DNA from: UBA10329 sp964500205
Lineage (GTDB): Bacteria; Bacteroidota; Bacteroidia; UBA10329
Assembly: GCA_964500205.1 (NCBI GenBank)
Contig: CAZCNS010000004.1
Coordinates: 248,001-312,000 of the forward strand
DNA length: 64,000 nucleotides
Direction of reading: 5' to 3'
Shown in pieces: positions 15,431-22,990 of this stretch (position 1 is its first letter; each line of letters opens with the position of its first letter). The notes beneath the pieces are model-generated. The model ran no database searches and was not told where the DNA came from. It saw nothing but the letters and a program-made list of their open reading frames with translations. Position numbers and translations under genes: made by a program.

Positions 15431-16663
15431 TCAGATGAAGAGATACGCTGACACCATCTTCGTGGAGTCTGGCGTTACACCTGTTTCCTTAGCAATTTCC
15501 GGCCATTTCCGGATGGCGGTTTCCACTTCGTCAATGATGCGTTCCGGTTTTTTTATGCTGAATTCCTCAGCCAGTTTCAGCAGGTGCGTTCGCTTGGGAG
15601 CATTCCCCTCACCCAGGACCATGGTGCTCTGGTGCCCGCCCGGCCCGAAAGAGAAGGTGAGGTCGTAGGCAGGTGCAAAACTCCAGTTTCCTTGTCCGTC
15701 CATCAGAAAGGAGAAATTCTTCGAATGGTCATCCCGGTTGTGCGCCAACACGTTGAAGCAGCACAGCCTGAACACCTTCAGCACTTCGCGATGGTCGCGG
15801 GTGAGCTGCTGCGCAAGGTGCATGAGGTCGCTGTAGTCCAAACTGGGAAAACGGTGGCTGGAATGCAACAGCCCAGCAGCAGTGTGGATGTGAAGGCGTT
15901 TTCCGCCTGTGCGGTCAAAACGTTCGGTTCCGAAATACGCTTTCCCTTCCGAGCCCGGAAAGAGCCGTGTCCTGTTCATTTCCACTCCGGCCATTCGGGC
16001 CATGATGGCATAGGCCTGTTCCATTTGCGCGATGTCCTCGGGGTCGGAAGACGATGGGAACTTGATGAGCCAGTGTCTGTGATCGGAAGGCAGGTCGTCC
16101 GTTCCGGAAATGATGTGTCCGTCTGCCTCGCGATAGCCCACAAGGATCTTCGGCCTTGCCCCGGCAGATGAACCACCGAAAGCCTGCAACTCCGCGATCA
16201 CATCAGTGGCCGAGCCTTGCAGCACTGCGTTCACATCCGCAGCGACCCTGTCGAGGTTCACAGTTCGGGAGGATGAGGGGCCAAAGAACTGTTCCGGGTG
16301 GTATTTCAGCACACCCATTCCGTGGCCTGCCACGAACGAAAGTCGGTCGAGTGGGGAGAGGCTCTCGTGCGGAATTCCTGATGCACGCAAGGCACGGTCC
16401 ATCAGCAGTTTGCCCCAACCATCGGGCAGCGAGTCGTTGAACACCCCGAACAAGCCATCGAAAGTCGTGTCCTCATTCTGGATAAGGCCGCTTTTCAACG
16501 GCAGTTTGAACGGTGAGATGTTCAGACCCGACTCAAGGAATGCAGGATCGTATTCAAAATAGATGCGGCCGTTCTTAGTGGCCAATCTTCCGACAGGCAC
16601 ATCGCCCGAACCGAAATTCAGCACCACATTCAGTATTGCAACCTTGCTGAAATCCATGGTCAT
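15431..16663 (-). CDS. hipA: HipA family serine/threonine kinase toxin
   Basis: A 410-residue HipA-type kinase. GVFNDSLPDGWGKLLMDRAL is the HipA N-terminal subdomain hallmark. FGGSSAGARPKI is the glycine-rich phosphate-binding region, LAHNRDDHSKNF contains the catalytic Asp, and FAPAYDLTFS carries the metal-binding Asp. All key residues are present and length is normal, so it should be active. In E. coli, HipA phosphorylates glutamyl-tRNA synthetase and induces dormancy; the target here is not known. Start ATG 16663 overlaps the hipB stop by four bases (ATGA). A second Met two codons later (MDFSKV) is an alternative start. Confidence 0.92.
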   Translation of the reverse strand: MTMDFSKVAILNVVLNFGSGDVPVGRLATKNGRIYFEYDPAFLESGLNISPFKLPLKSGLIQNEDTTFDGLFGVFNDSLPDGWGKLLMDRALRASGIPHESLSPLDRLSFVAGHGMGVLKYHPEQFFGPSSSRTVNLDRVAADVNAVLQGSATDVIAELQAFGGSSAGARPKILVGYREADGHIISGTDDLPSDHRHWLIKFPSSSDPEDIAQMEQAYAIMARMAGVEMNRTRLFPGSEGKAYFGTERFDRTGGKRLHIHTAAGLLHSSHRFPSLDYSDLMHLAQQLTRDHREVLKVFRLCCFNVLAHNRDDHSKNFSFLMDGQGNWSFAPAYDLTFSFGPGGHQSTMVLGEGNAPKRTHLLKLAEEFSIKKPERIIDEVETAIRKWPEIAKETGVTPDSTKMVSAYLFI

Positions 16664-16926
16664 TGCTTGAAAAGTTCGTCAATGGACCGGGGTGTTTCCC
16701 TTGGCTTCAGCAGGTCGTCCAATTCGATTGAGCGTCCCAAAGTGGCCATGATCTTGACCAATGATTCCAATGAGATCTTGCCCGAAGCCTCGAACCGTTT
16801 CAGGCTGCCGAGCGAAACGCCCGACCTGTCTGCAAGTTCCTGCTGACTGAGCTTATTGGCCTTGCGCAGGTCTCTGCTGCGTTGGGCCAGTTCTCTTATC
16901 ACTTGGGTATTTGTCTTGAAAATCAT
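16660..16926 (-). CDS. hipB: HipB-like XRE antitoxin
   Basis: An 88-residue HTH protein. Residues ~15-70 form an XRE domain (DLRKANKLSQQELADRSGVSLGSLKRFEASGKISLESLVKIMATLG). The C-terminal tail (DDLLKPRETPRSIDELFKQ) would pack on HipA. It is first in the operon and overlaps hipA by four bases. An inverted repeat with TATCC/GGATA half-sites starts one base upstream of its ATG, suggesting autoregulation. Predicted role: binds and inhibits HipA and represses the promoter. Confidence 0.9.
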   Translation of the reverse strand: MIFKTNTQVIRELAQRSRDLRKANKLSQQELADRSGVSLGSLKRFEASGKISLESLVKIMATLGRSIELDDLLKPRETPRSIDELFKQ

Positions 16927-16983
16927 GGATAATATATTAGCTATATCGGTTTGTTAAGGCCGAATAAAGATACTATATTATCC
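16927..16983 (-). promoter_or_regulatory. Candidate HipB operator: inverted GGATAATATA / TATATTATCC
   Basis: Perfect 10-bp arms at 16927-16936 and 16974-16983, immediately upstream of the hipB ATG. The half-sites contain GGATA and TATCC, the elements of the E. coli hipBA operator (known: TATCC-N8-GGATA), though here the order and spacing differ. The region is very AT-rich and likely holds the promoter. Confidence 0.6.
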
Positions 16984-17079
16984 AGAATGGACGGTTTGTG
17001 CTCTTGAGGAAATAAGAATGGCCAAAGTGTGTGAATGCCTTTCACAAACCACCATTTCCTGGTTCCCCATTATTCCGTG

Positions 17080-17847
17080 TTATCCCCTCGTCACTTGTCG
17101 TTCGCCCCTCGTCCCCCTTTTCGGATACCGTGCAAACAGACTCCGCCACTTGATCTTGATGACCCCGAAGATGGCCTCTTTGAAGATGCCGCTGCTCATT
17201 TTGCTCTCCCCGGCCGTGCGGTCGGTAAAGATGATGGGGATCTCCAGAATATGGAAACCGTACTTCCATGTCAGGAATTTCATCTCAATCTGGAACGCAT
17301 AGCCGAAGAACCGCACCTTCTCCAGCGGAATGGTCTCCAGTACTTCCCTGCGGTAGCACTTGAACCCTGCCGTGGTGTCGCGGATGGTCATACCAGTGAT
17401 GAAACGCACGTAGGCCGAGGCGTAGTAACTCATCAGTACGCGGCCCATCGGCCAGTTCACCACATTCACACCTTTGATGTAGCGCGACCCGATTACCAGG
17501 TCGGCAGGTGTGTTCACTGCGGCATCGTACAGCTTTATGAGGTCTTCGGGGTTGTGCGAGAAATCGCAGTCCATCTCGAAGATGAAATCATACTTCCGCG
17601 CCAAGGCCCATTTGAATCCGTGGATGTAGGCTGTGCCCAGTCCGAGTTTTCCTTTCCTTTCTTCAATGAAGATGCGGTCAGGATGCCGCGTCATCTTCTC
17701 TTTCACCAACGCGGCCGTGCCATCGGGCGAGCCGTCATCCACAATGAGGACGTGGAAGGGCTTGGAGAGGGCCATCATGGTGTCCAACATGCGCTCGATG
17801 TTCTCGCGCTCGTTGTAGGTGGGGATGATGACCAGGCTGTCGGACAC
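17080..17847 (-). CDS. Polyprenol monophosphomannose synthase (GT2 glycosyltransferase)
   Basis: A ~255-residue GT2 family enzyme of the Dpm1 type, which transfers mannose (or another hexose) from a nucleotide sugar to polyprenyl phosphate on the cytoplasmic face of the membrane. Motifs: SLVIIPTYNERENIERML at the N-terminus, LIVDDGSPDGTA, LGLGTAYIHGFKWAL, and FEMDCDFSHNPEDL with the catalytic DxD. IGSRYIKG and TAGFKCYRREVLE complete the pattern. No C-terminal GtrA membrane domain. I prefer the GTG at 17847 because the conserved core begins there; a GTG at 17880 would add 11 residues. It belongs to the SDR/DUF4296/dihydroorotase neighbourhood that has been split. Confidence 0.9.
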   Translation of the reverse strand: MSDSLVIIPTYNERENIERMLDTMMALSKPFHVLIVDDGSPDGTAALVKEKMTRHPDRIFIEERKGKLGLGTAYIHGFKWALARKYDFIFEMDCDFSHNPEDLIKLYDAAVNTPADLVIGSRYIKGVNVVNWPMGRVLMSYYASAYVRFITGMTIRDTTAGFKCYRREVLETIPLEKVRFFGYAFQIEMKFLTWKYGFHILEIPIIFTDRTAGESKMSSGIFKEAIFGVIKIKWRSLFARYPKRGTRGERQVTRG

Positions 17848-17918
17848 AGGGGGCTGTTTTGGTCGCGCTAAGGTAGTCACTTGCCTGTCGCACGAATGTC
17901 AGTTGGAGGGTGACCTGC

Positions 17919-18959
17919 TCATCTACCCTCGTTAAACACCACCTGCACCACTGTCTGTCCTACCGCACCCAGCGTGGCCTTGTCGATGGACGAAAGGTTG
18001 TCATCGTGGGTGTGCCAGTACGGCCCGAAACCTGTCTTGGATGTGTTGTCGTGGTGCATGATGGCGATGGAGGGGATCCCCGCCAATTTGTTCACGTGAT
18101 AGTGGTCGTGCATCACCTCGCGGGTCAGATTGAAGGGAAAGCGCTCGGTATGGCCGAGTCGATGAGCTGTGGCCCATACCCGCTTCATTTCCTCACCCGC
18201 GAAATCCATGGAGTAGCGTTCCAGAGTGAAACGTGCATCCGCTGCGGCCACCATGTCGAGCATGATGCCGAAACGGGCAGCATAGCCCTCACGATGCTTG
18301 TTTTTGGCCCAGAATCGTGTGCCCATGCTATAGAAGAACTCTGTGTTGAAATCATCCCCATCCTCCCATGTCTTGCCCTGATCCTCGGTGTCGAAGAGGA
18401 TGATGTCCACTCCCACTTTGGGTGCTTCGATCCCAATGAGCCTTGCCACCTCCAGCAGCACCCCGACCCCGCTGGCCCCGTCATGCGCGGCCTCTATGGG
18501 TTCAAAGTGGCGGTGGTTGTCCATGTCGGCCATCGGGCGGCTATCCCAGTGGGCGAAGAGCAGGATGCGGTCTTCGTTCTCAGGAGAGAAGGATGCGATG
18601 ATGTTCCGCACGGGTAGTCGCTTTGCGTAGGCCACGGTCACGGAGTCTTGTTGCTCGATGACCTCCGCACCGTAGGATCGCAGCCGTTCCACGAGATAGT
18701 CCCCACACTGTGCGTGGCTCTCCAGTCCGGGTATGCGCGGCCCGAAGCTTACCTGCTTTGAAATGTGTGAATATGCCGAGTCAGCGATGAACTCTGGCGC
18801 GGGATGGAGGAAGATGCTGTCCACCAGTTCCTTGTGGGCGGGGGCGCAGCCGACCATTAAAAGAAGGAAAAGGGAGAATGAAAAATTGAAAATGGTGAGG
18901 CGGTAGTATTGAGACAGTCGCTTCACGCACTTGACCATTTTCAATCTGCGATTTTCCAT
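17919..18959 (-). CDS. M28 family lipoprotein, glutaminyl-peptide cyclotransferase-like
   Basis: A ~346-residue zinc enzyme of the M28/glutaminyl cyclase fold. The signal peptide ends in a lipobox (LLLMVGC), so it is a lipoprotein. Metal and active-site segments: LLFAHWDSRPM, AAHDGASGVGVLLEVAR, VDIILFDTEDQG, and late IPSIAIMHHD with PYWHTHDD. The HWDSRP...DGASG...HTHDDN set is typical of glutaminyl-peptide cyclotransferases, which convert N-terminal Gln to pyroglutamate, rather than aminopeptidases. Many Bacteroidetes exported proteins begin with Gln after signal cleavage, which fits. I chose ATG 18959, five bases before the end of cysS on the same strand; a few alternative Mets lie nearby. 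Confidence 0.88.
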   Translation of the reverse strand: MENRRLKMVKCVKRLSQYYRLTIFNFSFSLFLLLMVGCAPAHKELVDSIFLHPAPEFIADSAYSHISKQVSFGPRIPGLESHAQCGDYLVERLRSYGAEVIEQQDSVTVAYAKRLPVRNIIASFSPENEDRILLFAHWDSRPMADMDNHRHFEPIEAAHDGASGVGVLLEVARLIGIEAPKVGVDIILFDTEDQGKTWEDGDDFNTEFFYSMGTRFWAKNKHREGYAARFGIMLDMVAAADARFTLERYSMDFAGEEMKRVWATAHRLGHTERFPFNLTREVMHDHYHVNKLAGIPSIAIMHHDNTSKTGFGPYWHTHDDNLSSIDKATLGAVGQTVVQVVFNEGR

Positions 18960-18964
18960 GAACG

Positions 18965-20461
18965 TCAATTTTCCAACGTCCAATCCGTGCCGTCCTTGCC
19001 GTCCATGATGGCGATGCCAGCCTCCTTCAGTGCGTTTCGGATGCCATCGGCAGTGGCGAAATCACGGTTGGCCTTGGCTTTGGCGCGCATGTCGAGCAGC
19101 AGTTGCACGGTCGAGCCCAGCGCCTCGGTGGCTTTGCTACTGTCCGCTTCTCCGGATTTAAGCCCAAGCACATCCACGAAGTAGGCGTTGTACACCTCTC
19201 CGAGTTTCTTGAACTGTTCTTCGGACAGAATTTCTTTTTCCTGATTGTTCTTTAGCGCATTGACGTAGGTTGCCATCTCGAACAGCACCGCGATGGTCTG
19301 AGCCGTGTTGAGATCATCGTCCATGCGGGCCTTCAGCTCATCGGCCCAAGCCGTGATACGCTGGTCGATGGCCTCGCTTCCATTGCCCCATTTCAAATTC
19401 TGACCACCAAGAATGGACGAGGCATTGCGCAGCTTGGAAAAACCCTTCTCAGCCGCCTGCAACGCCTCGTTGCCAAAATCAAGCGTGCTGCGGTAATGTG
19501 CCTGAAGGATGAAGAAGCGGATGGTCATCGGGTCGTAGGCTTGTGCCAACAACGGGTGGTCTCCGTTGAAGAACTGGTGCAACATGATGGTGTTGCCCAG
19601 CGACTTGGCCATCTTCTGTCCGTTGAGGGTGATCATGTTGTTGTGCAGCCAGTAGCGCACCGGCTCCTTGCCCGTGGCGCCCACACTCTGAGCGATCTCG
19701 CACTCGTGGTGCGGGAAGAGCAGGTCGAGGCCTCCCCCGTGAATATCGAAGGTCTCACCGAGGTACTTGCGGCTCATCACCGAGCACTCGATGTGCCAGC
19801 CTGGGAAACCCTCGCCCCAGGGGCTGGGCCAGCGCATGATGTGCTCTGGCGCGGCCTTCTTCCAAAGTGCGAAATCCAGAGGGCTGCGCTTGCCCTCCTG
19901 CCCTTCGAGGTTGCGGGTGTTGCTCTGCAGGTCTTCCGTCTTCCGTCCGCTCAGTTTGCCGTAATCGTTACTCTTGCTGAACTTCTCCACATCGAAATAC
20001 ACCGAACCGTCCGATTCGTAGGCCAGTCCGTTCTCCAGGATGGCCTTGGTCATCTCTATCTGTTCGATGATGTGGCCCGATGCCTGTGGCTCGATACTGG
20101 GGCGGAGCACGTTGAGCGCGTCCATGTCGCGGTGGTAGCGGTCCTTGTAGTGCTGCACAACCTCCATTGGCTCAAGCTGCTCCAGCCGCGCCTTCTTGGC
20201 GATCTTGTCCTCCCCGTGGTCGGCATCGTTCTCCAGATGGCCCACATCGGTGATGTTGCGCACGTAGCGCACCTTGTAGCCGAGGTGGCGCAGATAGCGG
20301 AATACCACATCGAAGGTGATGGCCGAGCGGGCGTGGCCAAGATGCGCATCGCCATATACCGTGGGGCCGCAGACGTACATGCCCACGTGGGGCGGACTCA
20401 GCGGCTCGAACCGCTCGCGTTTGCGGGTGATGGTGTTGTGGAAATGCAGCTCTGAACTCAT
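18965..20461 (-). CDS. cysS: Cysteinyl-tRNA synthetase
   Basis: A 498-residue class I aminoacyl-tRNA synthetase that charges tRNA-Cys. The HIGH motif is AHLGHARSA near residue 40, zinc-binding Cys and His residues appear in MYVCGPTVYGD, WHIECSVMS and LFPHHECEIAQS, and KMAKSLGN is the KMSKS equivalent. The C-terminal DALR-like helical domain and anticodon region are present. The frame is open to 20788, but conserved sequence starts at MSSELHFHNT, and a TATCTTTG box lies just upstream, so I start at 20461. The QC-like lipoprotein gene follows five bases after its stop. Confidence 0.97.
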   Translation of the reverse strand: MSSELHFHNTITRKRERFEPLSPPHVGMYVCGPTVYGDAHLGHARSAITFDVVFRYLRHLGYKVRYVRNITDVGHLENDADHGEDKIAKKARLEQLEPMEVVQHYKDRYHRDMDALNVLRPSIEPQASGHIIEQIEMTKAILENGLAYESDGSVYFDVEKFSKSNDYGKLSGRKTEDLQSNTRNLEGQEGKRSPLDFALWKKAAPEHIMRWPSPWGEGFPGWHIECSVMSRKYLGETFDIHGGGLDLLFPHHECEIAQSVGATGKEPVRYWLHNNMITLNGQKMAKSLGNTIMLHQFFNGDHPLLAQAYDPMTIRFFILQAHYRSTLDFGNEALQAAEKGFSKLRNASSILGGQNLKWGNGSEAIDQRITAWADELKARMDDDLNTAQTIAVLFEMATYVNALKNNQEKEILSEEQFKKLGEVYNAYFVDVLGLKSGEADSSKATEALGSTVQLLLDMRAKAKANRDFATADGIRNALKEAGIAIMDGKDGTDWTLEN

Positions 20462-20481
20462 CCTCGGAAATTGTAAGGCGC

Positions 20482-20489
20482 CAAAGATA
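20482..20489 (-). promoter_or_regulatory. -7 promoter box for cysS
   Basis: TATCTTTG on the minus strand, ending 20 bases before ATG 20461, matches TAnnTTTG. It supports the shorter cysS start over the longer open frame. Confidence 0.45.
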
Positions 20490-20549
20490 GAAGACCAAGG
20501 CAGGGAGGATGATTGAATACACTCCACGAGTAATCGCGTACTTCGCACC

Positions 20550-21818
20550 GTGGGCAGCATTTCACGCAGGGATTTCGCAAGGCGGTCGGGCAGTGCCGTG
20601 CTGGGGCTTTCTGCCCTTGGTCCGCTGAACGCCCTAAGTGCCTGTTCCACCAAAGAAGCCGAGCAAATGGCCACAGACGAAGCCTTCTGGACCTCCATCC
20701 GTGAACTTTTCAGTCGGGATGAAAAGGTCATCAATCTCAACAACGGTGGCGTGAGCCCGCAGCCGCTGCTGGTGCAGGACGCGCACATTGAACGCTATCG
20801 CAGGAGCAACCTCGCCCCCAGCTATTTCATGTGGAGAAAGGTGGACGATGAGCGCGAACCGTTGCGCGAGAGGCTGGCGAAACTGGTCAACGTGTCGCCC
20901 GAGGAGGTCGCCATCAACCGCAACGCCACCGAGGGGCTGAACACCATCATCTTCGGGCTGCCGTTGGAACGCGGGGCTGAGATTGTGCTCTCGCCCTACG
21001 ATTACCCACACATGCTCAATGCATGGAGACAAAGGGAGCTGCGCGATGAGCTGAAACTGAACTATGTGCAGCACGACCTGCCGATGGAGGATGAGGATGC
21101 CATCGTGGAACGTTACCGCGAGGCCATCACCCCGAACACGCGCATCGTCCATATCACCCACGTCATCAACTGGACGGGGCAGATCATGCCCGTGAAGCGT
21201 ATCACTTCGATGGCGAAGGCACGCGGATGCGAGGTGATCGTGGATGTGGCCCATTCGTTCATCCACCTGCCGCTCGACCTCCGCGACATCGGCTGCGACT
21301 ATGCCGCCACATCGCTGCACAAATGGCTGTGTGCGCCCTTCGGCACGGGTATGATGTTCATCCGAAAGGAGAATATCGGCAAGGTGTGGCCGCTGCTCGG
21401 CAATCACGAGCCTCAGAGCGATGACATCCGAAAGTTCGAGACGCTCGGTACACGGAGTTTTGCAGCCGAGATGGCGACCCATGATGCGCTCGATTTCCAC
21501 GAGACGATAGGGCAGGAGCGAAGGACAGCCCGTTTCCGTCACCTCCGGAAATACTGGACAGAACAGGTCAAAGACCTCAAGGGCATCCGGTTCATCACCC
21601 CGCTCGATGACCGTTTTGCGGGGGGCATGGCGACATTCAGCATTGATGGTTGGGAGGCCGAGAACATCCACGCGCACCTTTTCAACACCCGTGGACTGCA
21701 TACTTCGCCTGTCAAGTGGGAGCAGCTCAACGGGGTGCGGGTGAGTCCGCATCTTTACACGTCAGAGGCGGAGTTGGATTTGCTGGTGGAAGAGATAAAG
21801 GTTCTTTTGAAGGGCTGA
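20550..21818 (+). CDS. Tat-signal, aminotransferase class V-fold PLP enzyme
   Basis: A 422-residue PLP enzyme of fold type I, aminotransferase class V (isopenicillin N epimerase/cysteine desulfurase-like). The N-terminus carries a twin-arginine motif (SRRDFARRSG) and a hydrophobic stretch ending in LSAC, a possible lipobox, so it is predicted to be folded with its cofactor, exported by Tat and perhaps lipidated. INRNATEGLNTIIFGL is the cofactor phosphate-binding segment. VIVDVAHSFIHLPLDL holds the Asp that contacts the pyridine ring, and AATSLHKWLCAPFGTG the Schiff-base Lys. Start is GTG at 20550. A tatA gene is present at 46337. The substrate is unknown. Confidence 0.88.
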   Translation: MGSISRRDFARRSGSAVLGLSALGPLNALSACSTKEAEQMATDEAFWTSIRELFSRDEKVINLNNGGVSPQPLLVQDAHIERYRRSNLAPSYFMWRKVDDEREPLRERLAKLVNVSPEEVAINRNATEGLNTIIFGLPLERGAEIVLSPYDYPHMLNAWRQRELRDELKLNYVQHDLPMEDEDAIVERYREAITPNTRIVHITHVINWTGQIMPVKRITSMAKARGCEVIVDVAHSFIHLPLDLRDIGCDYAATSLHKWLCAPFGTGMMFIRKENIGKVWPLLGNHEPQSDDIRKFETLGTRSFAAEMATHDALDFHETIGQERRTARFRHLRKYWTEQVKDLKGIRFITPLDDRFAGGMATFSIDGWEAENIHAHLFNTRGLHTSPVKWEQLNGVRVSPHLYTSEAELDLLVEEIKVLLKG

Positions 21819-21881
21819 TACGAACGAAGCGAAGCTTCTCATTGCGGAACGCAACAACTACGAATTCTGTCGCTCCAGAGC

Positions 21882-22769
21882 ATGATCACTGACGGCATTC
21901 CCCGTTTTCTAAATACCTTGTTCAACTGGCTGGAGCACCATCGTTGGGTAAATGCCGTGCTGGTGCTGGCCTACGTAGCGTTCATATTGTTCGGGCACGA
22001 CACGTTCGTCCATTTTTCCATCGTGGTGATGAACGCGCTCTCGCTGCCTGTCTATAACATGGTGGTCGGGGCTATCACCGTTTCGGTGGTGCTGACGTTC
22101 GTGGGCTTTCTCTTTTTCTTCCTCCGGAAAAAAAGTTCTGATAGGCCAATGAAAGCCCTCTATCTCGGGGTCATCCTGCTGATGCTCGTGTTGCATCATT
22201 TTGTTCTCTTCGAGATGAACATCGAGGTGATCCATGCGGGCCTGTACGCGGGCCTCGCGGTGCTGCTTTTCCCGTTCGGGAGGAGGTTCGGTGCGCCCTT
22301 GGTCTATGCGCTGCCCATCATGTTCTTGGATGAATGGTATCAGTACCGCATCCTGTACCCCGATTACGTGGAATACCTCGAACTGAACGACATCGTGATC
22401 GACCTGCTCGGCAGTGCGCTCATGCTCTGCGGCCTGTGGGTCATCGGGGTGCGCGACAGGCCCGTGCATCGGTCTTTTTTCCTTCGGAAAGAAGGAATGC
22501 TGTTCATGGCAATGGCCGCAGTGGCTGTGATGCTGCTCGTCACAGGTCTTGTAGTGCCATTCCCTGATGATGCCACAGAGCGCACACTTTTGGTGATGAG
22601 CCGTCTGCCCGACCCGCAGGGGTTCTGGAGCGTTCATGCGTTCACTGGACGCACCTACCACGTACTGCAGCCCATCAAGGGTCTGGTCGTCATTGCGGTG
22701 CTGGTACTGCTCGGACAGGGTATGGGAACGAGAATCGGACAGGAGGCCGATCAAGTCGCTCACAAATGA
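21882..22769 (+). CDS. Multi-pass membrane protein, VanZ-like features
   Basis: A 295-residue integral membrane protein with about seven hydrophobic segments (residues ~22-38, 43-60, 67-86, 97-112, 119-134, 172-190, 208-226, with a further one near 275). The segment FLDEWYQYRILYPDYVEY followed by LNDIVIDLLGSALML resembles the VanZ pattern (Asp-Glu-x-x-Gln, then Asp-x-x-x-Asn/Asp-x-x-Gly), but other parts do not match clearly, so function is not assigned. ATG start at 21882, 63 bases after the PLP enzyme stop on the same strand, so they could be co-transcribed. Confidence 0.75.
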   Translation: MITDGIPRFLNTLFNWLEHHRWVNAVLVLAYVAFILFGHDTFVHFSIVVMNALSLPVYNMVVGAITVSVVLTFVGFLFFFLRKKSSDRPMKALYLGVILLMLVLHHFVLFEMNIEVIHAGLYAGLAVLLFPFGRRFGAPLVYALPIMFLDEWYQYRILYPDYVEYLELNDIVIDLLGSALMLCGLWVIGVRDRPVHRSFFLRKEGMLFMAMAAVAVMLLVTGLVVPFPDDATERTLLVMSRLPDPQGFWSVHAFTGRTYHVLQPIKGLVVIAVLVLLGQGMGTRIGQEADQVAHK

Positions 22770-22787
22770 TGTATGAATGAGGGATTC

Positions 22788-22949
22788 GGTCGTCCCTCCG
22801 GGACTTTTGAAATTTTGTGTTGCCCGATGACTACCAGAAGGCCGTTCCTACGGAACTCTTCCATGGAAATCAGGAAAAAAGCCCCGGAGGGGTGAAAATA
22901 TGGTGGCTGAATGAGCAATTGATTTCTTTCAAGTCCTGTAGGGACGGCC
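22788..22949. repeat. REP-like palindromic intergenic element
   Basis: Two 19-base arms, 22840-22858 (GGCCGTTCCTACGGAACTC) and 22931-22949 (AAGTCCTGTAGGGACGGCC), are imperfect inverted repeats bounding a 110-base element. The inner GCCCCGGAGGGG is itself palindromic. A further forward-oriented partial copy (GGTCGTCCCTCCGGGACTT) lies at 22788-22806. It sits between convergent genes and shows no ORF. This organisation fits a non-autonomous palindromic repeat or transcription-ending hairpin; similar elements are, from memory, abundant in Bacteroidetes intergenic regions. Confidence 0.65.
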
Positions 22950-22990
22950 ATTTCACTTCACGGAGAGCCGATGCTTTCACTTCACTTGGC

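Noticed and set aside
20462..20788. N-terminal extension of cysteinyl-tRNA synthetase
   Set aside because: It overlaps the divergent PLP-enzyme gene and lacks conservation; standard length is reached from 20461.
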